NCBI GenBank assembly: GCA_041432705.1
Contig: JAPWAE010000001.1
Span: 248,001-312,000, forward strand
Length of the DNA stretch: 64,000 nt
Source: Pauljensenia sp018375675
GTDB lineage: Bacteria; Actinomycetota; Actinomycetes; Actinomycetales; Actinomycetaceae
Direction of reading: 5' to 3'
Part shown: one piece after another, positions 33,448 through 41,406 of the stretch
Position numbering within the stretch: the stretch's first letter is position 1
Layout of the letters: every line of letters starts with the position of its first letter
Made by a program: the position numbers and the translations under genes
Notes under the pieces: generated by a model
Database searches by the model: none
The model's input: the letters and a program-made list of their open reading frames with translations, nothing else
What the model was told of the DNA's origin: nothing

Positions 33448-34134
33448 GTGAATACGACTCTGAGTTGCGGGGCTTGCACGGCGACCCTCATTCGTCCGAT
33501 TGGCGCGCCTCGTGCGCAGGGACCGCGCCGAATTATTGCGGTCAGCGGGGGCATCGGTTCCGGTAAGTCCTCGGTGACGCGCGTCTTCGCTTCTCAGGGG
33601 GCGGTGACGGCTGACGCGGACGCGATTGCGCGGGAGATTCTCGAACCGGGCGAGCCGACACTGAGCGAGGTCGCGCGCGCCTTTGGAGGCGACCTGTTGA
33701 AGGAAGACGGGAGCCTGGACCGGGCACTCCTGGCCTCCCGGGTTTTTGGAGGCGAAGGAGCCTCTGAGCGCGTCGCTCGCCTCAATGCCATAACCCACCC
33801 CGTCATTGAGGCGCGCGCGTGGTCGATCCTGCGCGGAGCCCCGGAGGGGAGCCTCGCGGTCTACGACATTCCGCTTCTTATCGAAGGGGACCACGCGGAT
33901 CGCTTCGACGCGGTCGTCATCGTGGACGCACCCGTCGAGGAACGCGTCAAGCGTTTGGAGGGCAGGGGAGTGGCGCCCGAGGACGCGCGTGCACGAATCC
34001 GCGCCCAGGCCTCGTCTGAGGAGCGTCGAGCCATCGCCTCGATCTGGATCGAGAACGAGGGGAGTGCCGACGACCTCGAGGAAGTCGCGCGCCTCGTCTA
34101 TGAGTGCTGGCTGACCCCGGAGTGCCGTCACTGA
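33448..34134 (+). CDS. coaE: Dephospho-CoA kinase
   Basis: 228 residues. The P-loop GGIGSGKSS is at 34-42, with TADADAIAREILEPG (substrate site) and VYDIPLLIEG following. It phosphorylates dephospho-CoA, the last step of CoA synthesis. It has an unusual N-terminal extension of about 27 residues with CGAC before the kinase fold. GTG 33448 is chosen by its -10 box, and no later ATG/GTG fits well before the P-loop. The fused UPF0157/GrpB-type C-terminal domain of mycobacterial CoaE is absent. Confidence 0.92.
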   Translation: MNTTLSCGACTATLIRPIGAPRAQGPRRIIAVSGGIGSGKSSVTRVFASQGAVTADADAIAREILEPGEPTLSEVARAFGGDLLKEDGSLDRALLASRVFGGEGASERVARLNAITHPVIEARAWSILRGAPEGSLAVYDIPLLIEGDHADRFDAVVIVDAPVEERVKRLEGRGVAPEDARARIRAQASSEERRAIASIWIENEGSADDLEEVARLVYECWLTPECRH

Positions 34135-34208
34135 TTGACGAGGCCGGGGCGCTCCACGCTCGTCGCGAACCCGTGCGTTTTGTGCGCGCAGCTCGTGTGC
34201 CTGGACGG

Positions 34209-34214
34209 TAGCGT
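34209..34214 (+). promoter_or_regulatory. Candidate -10 box (TAGCGT) for leaderless uvrB
   Basis: TAGCGT lies 6 bases before GTG 34221. AGGAG at 34215-34219 is only one base from the start and cannot work as a normal ribosome site. Confidence 0.45.
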
Positions 34215-34220
34215 AGGAGC

Positions 34221-36305
34221 GTGAGTAATAACGTCGTGACCCGCCAGAATAAGCCTTTCGAGGTTATCTCTCCCTACACACCGTCGGGCGACCAGCCCAA
34301 GGCGATCCGGGAGCTGGCTGCGCGCATCCGAGACGGCGAACAGGACGTCGTCCTCATGGGTGCGACGGGCACGGGTAAGAGCGCTACCACGGCCTGGCTG
34401 ATTGAGGAGCTGCAGCGTCCCGCTCTGGTTCTTGAGCCGAACAAGACACTCGCCGCCCAGCTCGCGGCCGAGTTCCGCGAGCTGCTGCCGGGCAACGCCG
34501 TCGAGTACTTCGTCTCCTACTACGACTACTACCAGCCCGAGGCCTACGTTCCCCAGACGGACACCTTCATCGAGAAGGACTCCTCGATCAACGACGAGGT
34601 CGAGCGGCTGCGCCACAGTGCCACGAACTCGCTGCTCACGAGGCGCGACACGGTCGTCGTCTCCTCGGTGTCGTGCATCTACGGCCTCGGCACGCCCGAG
34701 GAATACGTGGCCCGCATGATCGAGCTCGAGCGTGGCATGATCATTGACCGCGATGCGCTCCTGCGCCGCTTCGTCGCGATGCAGTACGTGCGTAACGACA
34801 TGGCCTTTACGCGCGGTACCTTCCGCGTGCGCGGAGACACGATCGAGATCATCCCCGTGTACGAGGAGCTCGCGATCCGCATCGAGATGTTCGGTGACGA
34901 GATCGAGTCTCTCGCGGTTCTGCATCCGCTGACCGGCGACGTCATCGATCACGTGGACCACACGTACCTTTTCCCGGCCTCGCACTATGTGGCGGGCGAG
35001 GAGCGCATGAAGAAGGCGATCGCCTCCATCGAGGACGAGCTCGACGATCGCCTCGCGTGGTTCCGTGGCCAGAATAAGCTGCTCGAGGAGCAGCGCCTGC
35101 GCATGCGCACGACTTTCGACCTCGAAATGCTTAAGGAAATCGGCTCGTGTTCGGGTGTCGAGAACTACTCGCGCCACATCGACGGGCGCGGACCCGGCAC
35201 GCCTCCGCACACGCTGCTGGACTATTTCCCGGACGACTTCCTACTCATTATCGACGAGTCGCACGTGACCGTGCCCCAGATCGGCGCGATGTTCGAGGGA
35301 GACATGTCGCGAAAGCGCACCCTCGTCGACTACGGCTTCCGCCTGCCCTCCGCGATGGACAACCGTCCGCTCAAGTGGGACGAGTTCACCCAGCGCATCG
35401 GCCAGACCGTCTACCTGTCCGCGACCCCCGGCCCCTACGAGCTCGACCGCTCCGACGGCGTCGTCGAGCAGATCATTCGCCCGACTGGCCTCGTTGACCC
35501 GCTTGTCGTCGTCAAGCCCACCGAGGGGCAGATCGACGATCTCCTCGAACAGGTGCGTGTGCGCGTTGAACGCGACGAGCGTGTCCTCGTCACTACCTTG
35601 ACGAAGAAGATGGCCGAGGAGCTGACGACCTACCTCGCCGAGCGCGGCGTCAAGGTTGAATACCTGCACTCCGACGTCGACACTCTGCGCCGCGTCGAGC
35701 TGCTGCGCGAGCTGCGCCTGGGCACGTTCGACGTGCTCGTCGGCATCAACCTGCTGCGTGAGGGCCTGGACCTGCCCGAGGTCTCTCTCGTGTCGATCCT
35801 CGATGCGGACAAGGAAGGCTTCCTGCGCTCGACTCGCTCGCTCATTCAGACGATCGGTCGCGCGGCCCGAAACGTGTCCGGCGAGGTCCACATGTACGCG
35901 GACAACATGACAGATTCGATGAACGAGGCCATCTCGGAGACGATGCGTCGCCGCGAGATCCAGATCGCCTATAACAAGGAACACGGCATCGACCCGCAGC
36001 CGCTGCGCAAGAAGATCTCCGACGTGACCGACATGCTTGCGCGCGAGCAGGTCGATACGCAGACCCTCCTTGAGGGTGGGTACCGCAAGGAGAAGAGTAA
36101 GAGGGAGCGTAGCGACGCCACCGGTGGCGGTCGTGCCGTGACATCCGGGCAGCGCGCCGAGGCCGAGCTCGCGGAACTCATCGAGGAGCTGTCCGCTCAG
36201 ATGATGACGGCCGCTCAGCACCTCCAGTTCGAGGTTGCGGCGCGCCTGCGCGACGAGATCGAAGACCTGAAAAAGGAACTGCGCGCCATGAAGCGCGCCC
36301 ACTAA
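34221..36305 (+). CDS. uvrB: Excinuclease ABC subunit B
   Basis: 694 residues. Walker A is GATGTGKS; the damage-probing beta-hairpin region is YFVSYYDYYQPEAY. Motif II is DESHVTVPQ, followed by helicase motifs V and VI (GINLLREGLDLPEVSL, QTIGRAARN). The UVR domain for UvrC contact lies at the C-terminus (about 650-690). It verifies DNA lesions after loading by UvrA. Its promoter-start layout matches uvrA and uvrC in this window. Confidence 0.97.
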   Translation: MSNNVVTRQNKPFEVISPYTPSGDQPKAIRELAARIRDGEQDVVLMGATGTGKSATTAWLIEELQRPALVLEPNKTLAAQLAAEFRELLPGNAVEYFVSYYDYYQPEAYVPQTDTFIEKDSSINDEVERLRHSATNSLLTRRDTVVVSSVSCIYGLGTPEEYVARMIELERGMIIDRDALLRRFVAMQYVRNDMAFTRGTFRVRGDTIEIIPVYEELAIRIEMFGDEIESLAVLHPLTGDVIDHVDHTYLFPASHYVAGEERMKKAIASIEDELDDRLAWFRGQNKLLEEQRLRMRTTFDLEMLKEIGSCSGVENYSRHIDGRGPGTPPHTLLDYFPDDFLLIIDESHVTVPQIGAMFEGDMSRKRTLVDYGFRLPSAMDNRPLKWDEFTQRIGQTVYLSATPGPYELDRSDGVVEQIIRPTGLVDPLVVVKPTEGQIDDLLEQVRVRVERDERVLVTTLTKKMAEELTTYLAERGVKVEYLHSDVDTLRRVELLRELRLGTFDVLVGINLLREGLDLPEVSLVSILDADKEGFLRSTRSLIQTIGRAARNVSGEVHMYADNMTDSMNEAISETMRRREIQIAYNKEHGIDPQPLRKKISDVTDMLAREQVDTQTLLEGGYRKEKSKRERSDATGGGRAVTSGQRAEAELAELIEELSAQMMTAAQHLQFEVAARLRDEIEDLKKELRAMKRAH

Positions 36306-36313
36306 CGCCGACA

Positions 36314-36343
36314 CCGCCCCGGTTGCCTGTCAGGGTGGGGCGG
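36314..36343 (+). terminator. Weak hairpin after uvrB
   Basis: CCGCCCC (36314-36320) pairs with GGGGCGG (36337-36343) around a 16-base loop; no T-run. It may end the uvrB transcript. Confidence 0.35.
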
Positions 36344-36440
36344 CCCCGGCCTCGTCGATGGGCGCCTTGGGCAGAATCGCGACCGACGCCACGTCCACGC
36401 GGGGACGCGACGTGAGGTGCACCGACTAGGATGGAAGCGT

Positions 36441-36573
36441 TAGCGGAGGGGAGTACTCCCACCAACAGTGGCGTCGTCATCACGACGGCCCGCCCACGCG
36501 GCGCGGCCTCCGGCGTCACCGGCCAGGATTTCCTGGCGGGAAGAGACCTCCGGTACCCGACTCGTACCGGAGG
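36441..36573 (+). promoter_or_regulatory. yybP-ykoY (manganese) riboswitch upstream of terC
   Basis: It has the conserved loop GGGGAGTA (36448-36455), a CGTCGT-CATC-ACGACG hairpin around 36471, and a 3' GGGAAGAGACC block (36538-36548). These are the marks I know for this class, which binds Mn2+ and precedes TerC and P-type ATPase genes. CGGAGG (36444-36449) can pair with CCTCCG (36547-36552) to close the aptamer. The same CCTCCGGTAC (36547-36556) is also perfectly complementary to GTACCGGAGG (36564-36573), which contains the GGAGG ribosome site 8 bases before the terC ATG. The layout predicts that Mn frees the ribosome site. Not checked against a covariance model. Confidence 0.85.
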
Positions 36574-36581
36574 CCCCACGT

Positions 36582-37562
36582 ATGCACGTGCACGCTCTTG
36601 CCTGGATCGTCCTGGCTGGCATCATCCTGACCATGATCGTCGTCGACATCGTCGGCCACGTCCGCACCCCCCACGAACCCACGCTCAAGGAAGCGACCTG
36701 GTGGTCCGTCGCCTACATCGCGATCGCCCTTATTTTCGGCGCCATCGTCTGGGCGGTCTGGGGACCCCAATACGGCCAGGAATACCTCGGCGGCTACATC
36801 ACCGAAAAAGCGCTGAGCATTGACAACCTGTTTGTGTTCGTCATTATCCTGTCCACCTTCCGCGTACCCAGGAAGAATCAGCAGGAGGTACTGCTCGCCG
36901 GCATCATCATCGCCCTGGTTCTGCGCCTCATCTTCATCCTCGCGGGCGCCGCGCTTATCGAAAACTTCTCGTGGGTCTTCTACCTGTTCGGCGCGTGGCT
37001 GCTGTGGACAGCGATCAGCCAGGTCCGCGAAGGCTCCAGCGATGACGACGACGAGGAGTACCGCCCGCCGTCAATCGTGCGCTGGGTGTCGAAGGTCGTG
37101 CCCGTCACCGACGGCTTTATCGGCTCGCGTATGCTCTACCGTCACGGCGGACGCACCTACATCACGCCGATGCTGCTGTGCGTCATCGCAATCGGAACCG
37201 CTGACGTCATGTTCGCCGTCGACTCGATCCCCGCGATCTATTCGCTGACCTCCGAGGCATACCTTGTGTTCGCTGCCAACGCGTTCTCGCTGCTCGGCCT
37301 CCGCCAGCTCTACTTCCTCATTGATGGTCTGCTCGACCGCATCGTGTTCCTCCACTACGGCCTGGCCGCGATTCTGGGCTTTATCGGCTTCAAACTCATC
37401 AACCACGCGCTGCACACCAACGAACTGCCGTTCATTAATGGAGGCCACGAGGTAGCCGCGATCCCCGAGCCGTCCATCGCGTTCTCGCTGGGCTTCATCG
37501 TCGTCACCATCCTGGTCACGGTCGTGGCCTCCCTCGCGGTTTCCAGCAAACGGCGCGCGTGA
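36582..37562 (+). CDS. TerC family integral membrane protein 1 (probable Mn2+ exporter or metallation factor)
   Basis: 326 residues with about nine spans. TerC acidic motifs are SIDNLFVF (Asp81) and FAVDSIPAI (Asp214). ATG 36582 is chosen because it follows the riboswitch-controlled GGAGG; the longer open frame back to 36468 would translate the riboswitch itself. TerC members act in manganese export or in loading secreted metalloenzymes. The Mn riboswitch, a second terC and a P-type ATPase downstream favour metal homeostasis. Gap to the next gene is 58 bases. Confidence 0.92.
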   Translation: MHVHALAWIVLAGIILTMIVVDIVGHVRTPHEPTLKEATWWSVAYIAIALIFGAIVWAVWGPQYGQEYLGGYITEKALSIDNLFVFVIILSTFRVPRKNQQEVLLAGIIIALVLRLIFILAGAALIENFSWVFYLFGAWLLWTAISQVREGSSDDDDEEYRPPSIVRWVSKVVPVTDGFIGSRMLYRHGGRTYITPMLLCVIAIGTADVMFAVDSIPAIYSLTSEAYLVFAANAFSLLGLRQLYFLIDGLLDRIVFLHYGLAAILGFIGFKLINHALHTNELPFINGGHEVAAIPEPSIAFSLGFIVVTILVTVVASLAVSSKRRA

Positions 37563-37620
37563 CGTGAGTCGGCCGTGGGCCAGCGCTAAAATTTCATGGT
37601 CGGATAGTTAAGAGGTACTA

Positions 37621-38619
37621 ATGGTTGTTCACCCGTGGGCGTGGGGCATTCTGGCCCTCGTTGCCATCGGTCTGATTGCGCTCGACTTTCTTGGGCACGC
37701 CCGTAATCCCCATCCGCCGACCGCCGCTGAGGCGGCGCGCTGGACGCTGTTCTACGTGGGGTTGGCGGCCGTGTTCGGTATCGGAATATGGCTGACGAAC
37801 GGGTGGCTGTACGCCCAGGAGTTCTATGCGGGATGGGCGATGGAATGGTCGCTCTCCGTGGACAACCTCTTCGTGTTCATCCTGATCCTGAAAGCATTCC
37901 GGGTCCCGCGAGAGAACCAGCAGAAGGCGCTGCTCTTCGGCATCGTCATCGCACTGCTGCTGCGCCTCGTGTTCATCCTGCTGGGTGCCGCGCTGGTGGC
38001 GCGCTTCTCCTGGGTGTTCTTCATTTTCGGAGTGTGGCTGCTGTGGACGGCTTTCTCGCAGATCAAGGAGACCGCGACCGGTGGCGGTGACAACGAGGAG
38101 TACGAGGAGAACGCCTTCATCCGCGTCGTACGCCGAGTCCTGCCCATCACGGACGGCTTTATCGGCGACCGCATGCTGTACCGTCACGGTGGACGCACAT
38201 ACCTCACCCCGCTGTTCGTCGTTGTGCTGGCCCTGGGCTCCGCCGACCTCATGTTTGCCTTTGACTCGATTCCCGCGATCTTCGGCATCACCTCGCAGGC
38301 ATTCCTGGTGTTCGCGTGCAACGTGTTTGCACTCATGGGGCTGCGACAGCTGTTCTTCCTGGTGGATGCTCTCCTCGGCAAGCTCGTGTACCTGGGTTAC
38401 GGCCTCGGCGTCATCCTGAGCTTTATCGGTATTAAGCTGATTCTTGAGGCCCTGCATGCCAACACGCTGCCGTTTATCAACGGCGGCCGCGGAATCGAGT
38501 GGGCGCCGGAAATTTCGGTGTCCGTGTCGCTGGGAGTCATCGTCGTGACTCTGGTGGTCACCGTGATTGCGTCGCTGGTGCGCAGCGCTATGGACGAGGA
38601 GGGTGCCGATGAGCGCTGA
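37621..38619 (+). CDS. TerC family integral membrane protein 2
   Basis: 332 residues, a paralogue of the preceding gene along its whole length. It shares SVDNLFVF (Asp81), ITDGFIGDRMLYRHGGRTY and FAFDSIPAIFGITSQAFLVFACN. The central cytoplasmic loop is acidic (GGGDNEEYEEN), as in the first copy (SSDDDDEEY). AAGAGG lies a few bases before ATG 37621. The 3' end overlaps the P-type ATPase start by 11 bases, implying translational coupling. The two TerC copies may form a hetero-oligomer or differ in ion choice (inference). Confidence 0.92.
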   Translation: MVVHPWAWGILALVAIGLIALDFLGHARNPHPPTAAEAARWTLFYVGLAAVFGIGIWLTNGWLYAQEFYAGWAMEWSLSVDNLFVFILILKAFRVPRENQQKALLFGIVIALLLRLVFILLGAALVARFSWVFFIFGVWLLWTAFSQIKETATGGGDNEEYEENAFIRVVRRVLPITDGFIGDRMLYRHGGRTYLTPLFVVVLALGSADLMFAFDSIPAIFGITSQAFLVFACNVFALMGLRQLFFLVDALLGKLVYLGYGLGVILSFIGIKLILEALHANTLPFINGGRGIEWAPEISVSVSLGVIVVTLVVTVIASLVRSAMDEEGADER

Positions 38620-40999
38620 CAGCCTGACGATTGATGAGCGTGGCCTGAGCGCCGCCGAGGTCGCCGAGCGCGTCGCCCTCGGCGCGGTCAACCGGGTGAA
38701 GGACCGTACCTCTCGGTCGGTGGCGTCGATCATCCGCGAGAACGTCCTGACGTTGTTCAACGCGATCATCGTCGCTGCGTCGATCATCGTGCTGCTGTTC
38801 GGTGACCTGCGTGATGGCATTTTCGGTGGCGTCATGATCATCAACGCGGTGATCGGCATCGTGTCTGAGCTCCGTGCCAAGCGAACCCTCGACTCGCTCG
38901 CTATCGTCGATGCTCCGCAGGCGACCGTCCTGCGTGACGGCACCCTGTCGGTTGTGCCAGCGCGCGACGTCGTGCTCGACGACGTCATCGATCTGACGCT
39001 CGGCGATCAGGTGAGCGTGGACGGTACGGTTCTGTCCTCGGCGGGCCTCGAAATCGATGAATCGCTGCTGACCGGCGAGTCGCGCCCCGTGAAGAAGAAG
39101 CAGGGCGATCAGCTGTTGGCCGGCACGAGCGTCGTCGCGGGTGCTGGCCGCATGGTGGCCACGGCTGTCGGTGAGCGCGTCTACGCGCAGGGTCTGTCCG
39201 AGCAGGCGCGCGCCTTCACGCGTACGGTCTCGGAGATCCAGACGTCGATCAACCGGGTGCTGCAGGTCGTCTCCGTGATGCTGCTTCCCATCGTCGTCCT
39301 GACCTTCTACTCGCAAAATCGTATCGCCGGCGGTCACGGGGGAGACTGGCGCGAGGCCCTGGTGCTCTCGGTTGCCTCGGTGATCGGCATGATCCCGCAG
39401 GGCCTGGTGCTCCTGACGTCCATGAACTTCGCGATCGGGTCGGCGACGCTGGCACGCCGCGGTGTGCTCGTCCAGGAACTTCCCGCCGTCGAGGTCCTCG
39501 CCCGCGTGGACTGCCTGTGCCTCGACAAGACGGGCACCCTCACCACCGGCGGCATCCGTGTCCGTGGTGTCGAGGTCGTTTCCGGTAACGAGGCCTTGGT
39601 CCTCAGGGCGCTGGCAAGCGCAGCAAGCGACCGCACCAACGCGACGGCGGAAGCCATTTGGGAGCATCTCGGTGAGTCCGAATGCTCAGGCGCAGCCGAG
39701 CGGATCGAGTGGTCCGTCCCCTTCTCCTCCGCCCGCAAGTGGAGCGCGTGGGGGAGCGGGAGCGAATCCTGGATCCTCGGTGCCCCCGAGTTTGTTATTG
39801 ACGAGGCCTCGGCTGCCAATGCCGAGCTTCTCGCGAAGGTGCGCGGCATCGCGCAGGAAGGCTCCCGCGTGGTGGCCCTCGTCCACGCCGACGAGGCTGT
39901 GGTCGATGACGAGCTTCCCGCACGTCGTCGTGTTGCAGCCCTCGTGGTCCTCGAGGAGGACCTGCGCCCCGACGCGGCCGAGACGCTCGACTACTTCCGC
40001 TCCCAGGATGTGCACGTGCGCGTTATCTCGGGCGACAACCCGACGACGGTGGGTGCGCTGGCTGCGCAGGCAGGCCTGACCGCGCCTGACGGCACGCCCG
40101 CGCGCCTCATGGACGCGCGTGACCTGCCTGAAGACCTGACCTCTGAGAAATTCATCGACGCGATTGAGAACCACGACGTGTTTGGGCGCGTGACTCCCGA
40201 GCAGAAGCGTGCGATGGTCGGTGCGCTCCAGGCGCGCGATCACTGCGTGGCCATGACGGGAGATGGCGTCAATGACGCCCTCGCGCTCAAGGACGCCGAC
40301 CTGGGGATCGCGATGGGCAACGGCACACAGGCCACGAAGGCGGTCGCGCAGATCGTTCTCGTGGACTCGAAGTTCTCGGTGCTGCCTGGTGTTCTCTCGG
40401 AGGGCCGCCGCATCATCGCCAACATGGAACGCGTGTCCTCGCTGTTCTTGGCGAAGACCACCTACGCTGCCGTCCTCGTCATCGTGACGGCCCTGGTCGG
40501 CTGGCGTTATCCGTTCCTGCCGCGCCAGTTCAGCTACATCGACTCGCTGACCATCGGTATTCCCGCGTTCTTCCTGGCGCTGTGGCCGAACCCGCGCCGC
40601 TACGTGCCCGGATTCCTGAAGCGCACGCTGTCGCTTGCGATGCCCACGGGCATCATCCTCGCAGCGGCCGCCCTCACCGCCTTCGGCATCGTCGATGGTC
40701 CCCCGCAGGCGCGCGAGTCCACTGCCGCGATTCTCTCCCTCATGCTGGGCGCCATCTGGCTTCTCGTCATCACGTCGCGTCCGCTGTCGACGTGGAAGTG
40801 GGTGCTCCTGGTGTGTGTCATTTCCGCGACCGTGGGCGGCGTGCTCATTCCGCCCGTGCGCCACTTCTTCTCGATGGTCGCTCCGTCCGGTTACGAGTGG
40901 CTCGTTATCGCGTGCGTCGGTGCCTGTGCCGCCCTCCTCATCGAGGTCGCTCAGCGCATCTTCTACGCGCGTCAGTTTGCTCGCTCCTTGGAGGGCTGA
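38609..40999 (+). CDS. Cation-transporting P-type ATPase (CtpE-like)
   Basis: 796 residues with about ten spans. Phosphorylation site DKTGT is at Asp306, the actuator loop TGES begins at 155, and the hinge motif TGDGVND starts at 550. Spans 1-2 include ENVLTLFNAI. The span-4 ion motif reads PQGL (263-266), where Ca/Mn pumps usually have PEGL. The C-terminus has a pair-rich hydrophobic block. ATG 38609 overlaps the upstream TerC gene and begins MSADSLTIDERGLS. Nearest known type is the CtpE group (calcium and related cations); manganese is suggested only by the riboswitch context. Confidence 0.9.
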   Translation: MSADSLTIDERGLSAAEVAERVALGAVNRVKDRTSRSVASIIRENVLTLFNAIIVAASIIVLLFGDLRDGIFGGVMIINAVIGIVSELRAKRTLDSLAIVDAPQATVLRDGTLSVVPARDVVLDDVIDLTLGDQVSVDGTVLSSAGLEIDESLLTGESRPVKKKQGDQLLAGTSVVAGAGRMVATAVGERVYAQGLSEQARAFTRTVSEIQTSINRVLQVVSVMLLPIVVLTFYSQNRIAGGHGGDWREALVLSVASVIGMIPQGLVLLTSMNFAIGSATLARRGVLVQELPAVEVLARVDCLCLDKTGTLTTGGIRVRGVEVVSGNEALVLRALASAASDRTNATAEAIWEHLGESECSGAAERIEWSVPFSSARKWSAWGSGSESWILGAPEFVIDEASAANAELLAKVRGIAQEGSRVVALVHADEAVVDDELPARRRVAALVVLEEDLRPDAAETLDYFRSQDVHVRVISGDNPTTVGALAAQAGLTAPDGTPARLMDARDLPEDLTSEKFIDAIENHDVFGRVTPEQKRAMVGALQARDHCVAMTGDGVNDALALKDADLGIAMGNGTQATKAVAQIVLVDSKFSVLPGVLSEGRRIIANMERVSSLFLAKTTYAAVLVIVTALVGWRYPFLPRQFSYIDSLTIGIPAFFLALWPNPRRYVPGFLKRTLSLAMPTGIILAAAALTAFGIVDGPPQARESTAAILSLMLGAIWLLVITSRPLSTWKWVLLVCVISATVGGVLIPPVRHFFSMVAPSGYEWLVIACVGACAALLIEVAQRIFYARQFARSLEG

Positions 41000-41016
41000 A
41001 AGCGCTCGATACGAGT

Positions 41017-41054
41017 CGAGGCCGGTGTCGGGTGTGAACCCGGCGCCGGCCTCG
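41017..41054. terminator. Terminator between the P-type ATPase and YciI-like genes
   Basis: Interrupted stem: CGAGGCCGG (41017-41025) with 41046-41054, inner GGGT/ACCC, loop GTGA, then TTCGTTTG. It lies between convergent genes. Confidence 0.75.
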
Positions 41055-41068
41055 TTCGTTTGCTGCGA

Positions 41069-41350
41069 TCAGAACGCCCGAATGACGGGGTTCCACTCGC
41101 GGATGAGGCGCGCCTGGATGACCTCGGCGACGTAGAAGGGATCCTCGTTGAGGATGCGCTCGACGTCGGCCTGGCTCTCGGCGTTGATGAGGATCAGGGC
41201 GCCGGGGATCTCGCCAACGAGGGGACCGGACGCAACGTTGATTCCCTGCTCGAGCAGGCCGGACAGGAACGCGCGGTGCGTCGGGCGAACCTCGTCCATC
41301 GTCTCGGTCATCGAAGGGTTGTACACGTATTCAACTGCGTAGAATGCCAT
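41069..41350 (-). CDS. YciI-like family protein
   Basis: 93 residues, ferredoxin-like alpha/beta fold of the YciI family (AFYAVEYVYNP, RPTHRAFLSGLLEQG with the conserved His, GALILINAESQADVERILNEDPF). The molecular function of the family is largely unknown; some members are dehalogenase- or EthD-related. It is a single gene, convergent with the ATPase gene and divergent from uvrA, with 56 bases between the start codons. Confidence 0.85.
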   Translation of the reverse strand: MAFYAVEYVYNPSMTETMDEVRPTHRAFLSGLLEQGINVASGPLVGEIPGALILINAESQADVERILNEDPFYVAEVIQARLIREWNPVIRAF

Positions 41351-41394
41351 AGCCCAACACTAGCCCTGATCCACGCTTTTGCCTAGAGGGCGGC

Positions 41395-41400
41395 TAGGAT
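41395..41400 (+). promoter_or_regulatory. Candidate -10 box (TAGGAT) for leaderless uvrA
   Basis: TAGGAT lies 6 bases before GTG 41407. Confidence 0.45.
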
Positions 41401-41406
41401 CGAGGG

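Noticed and set aside
36468..36581. Upstream in-frame extension of the first terC gene
   Set aside because: It would translate the riboswitch aptamer; ATG 36582 has a GGAGG site and the family N-terminus.
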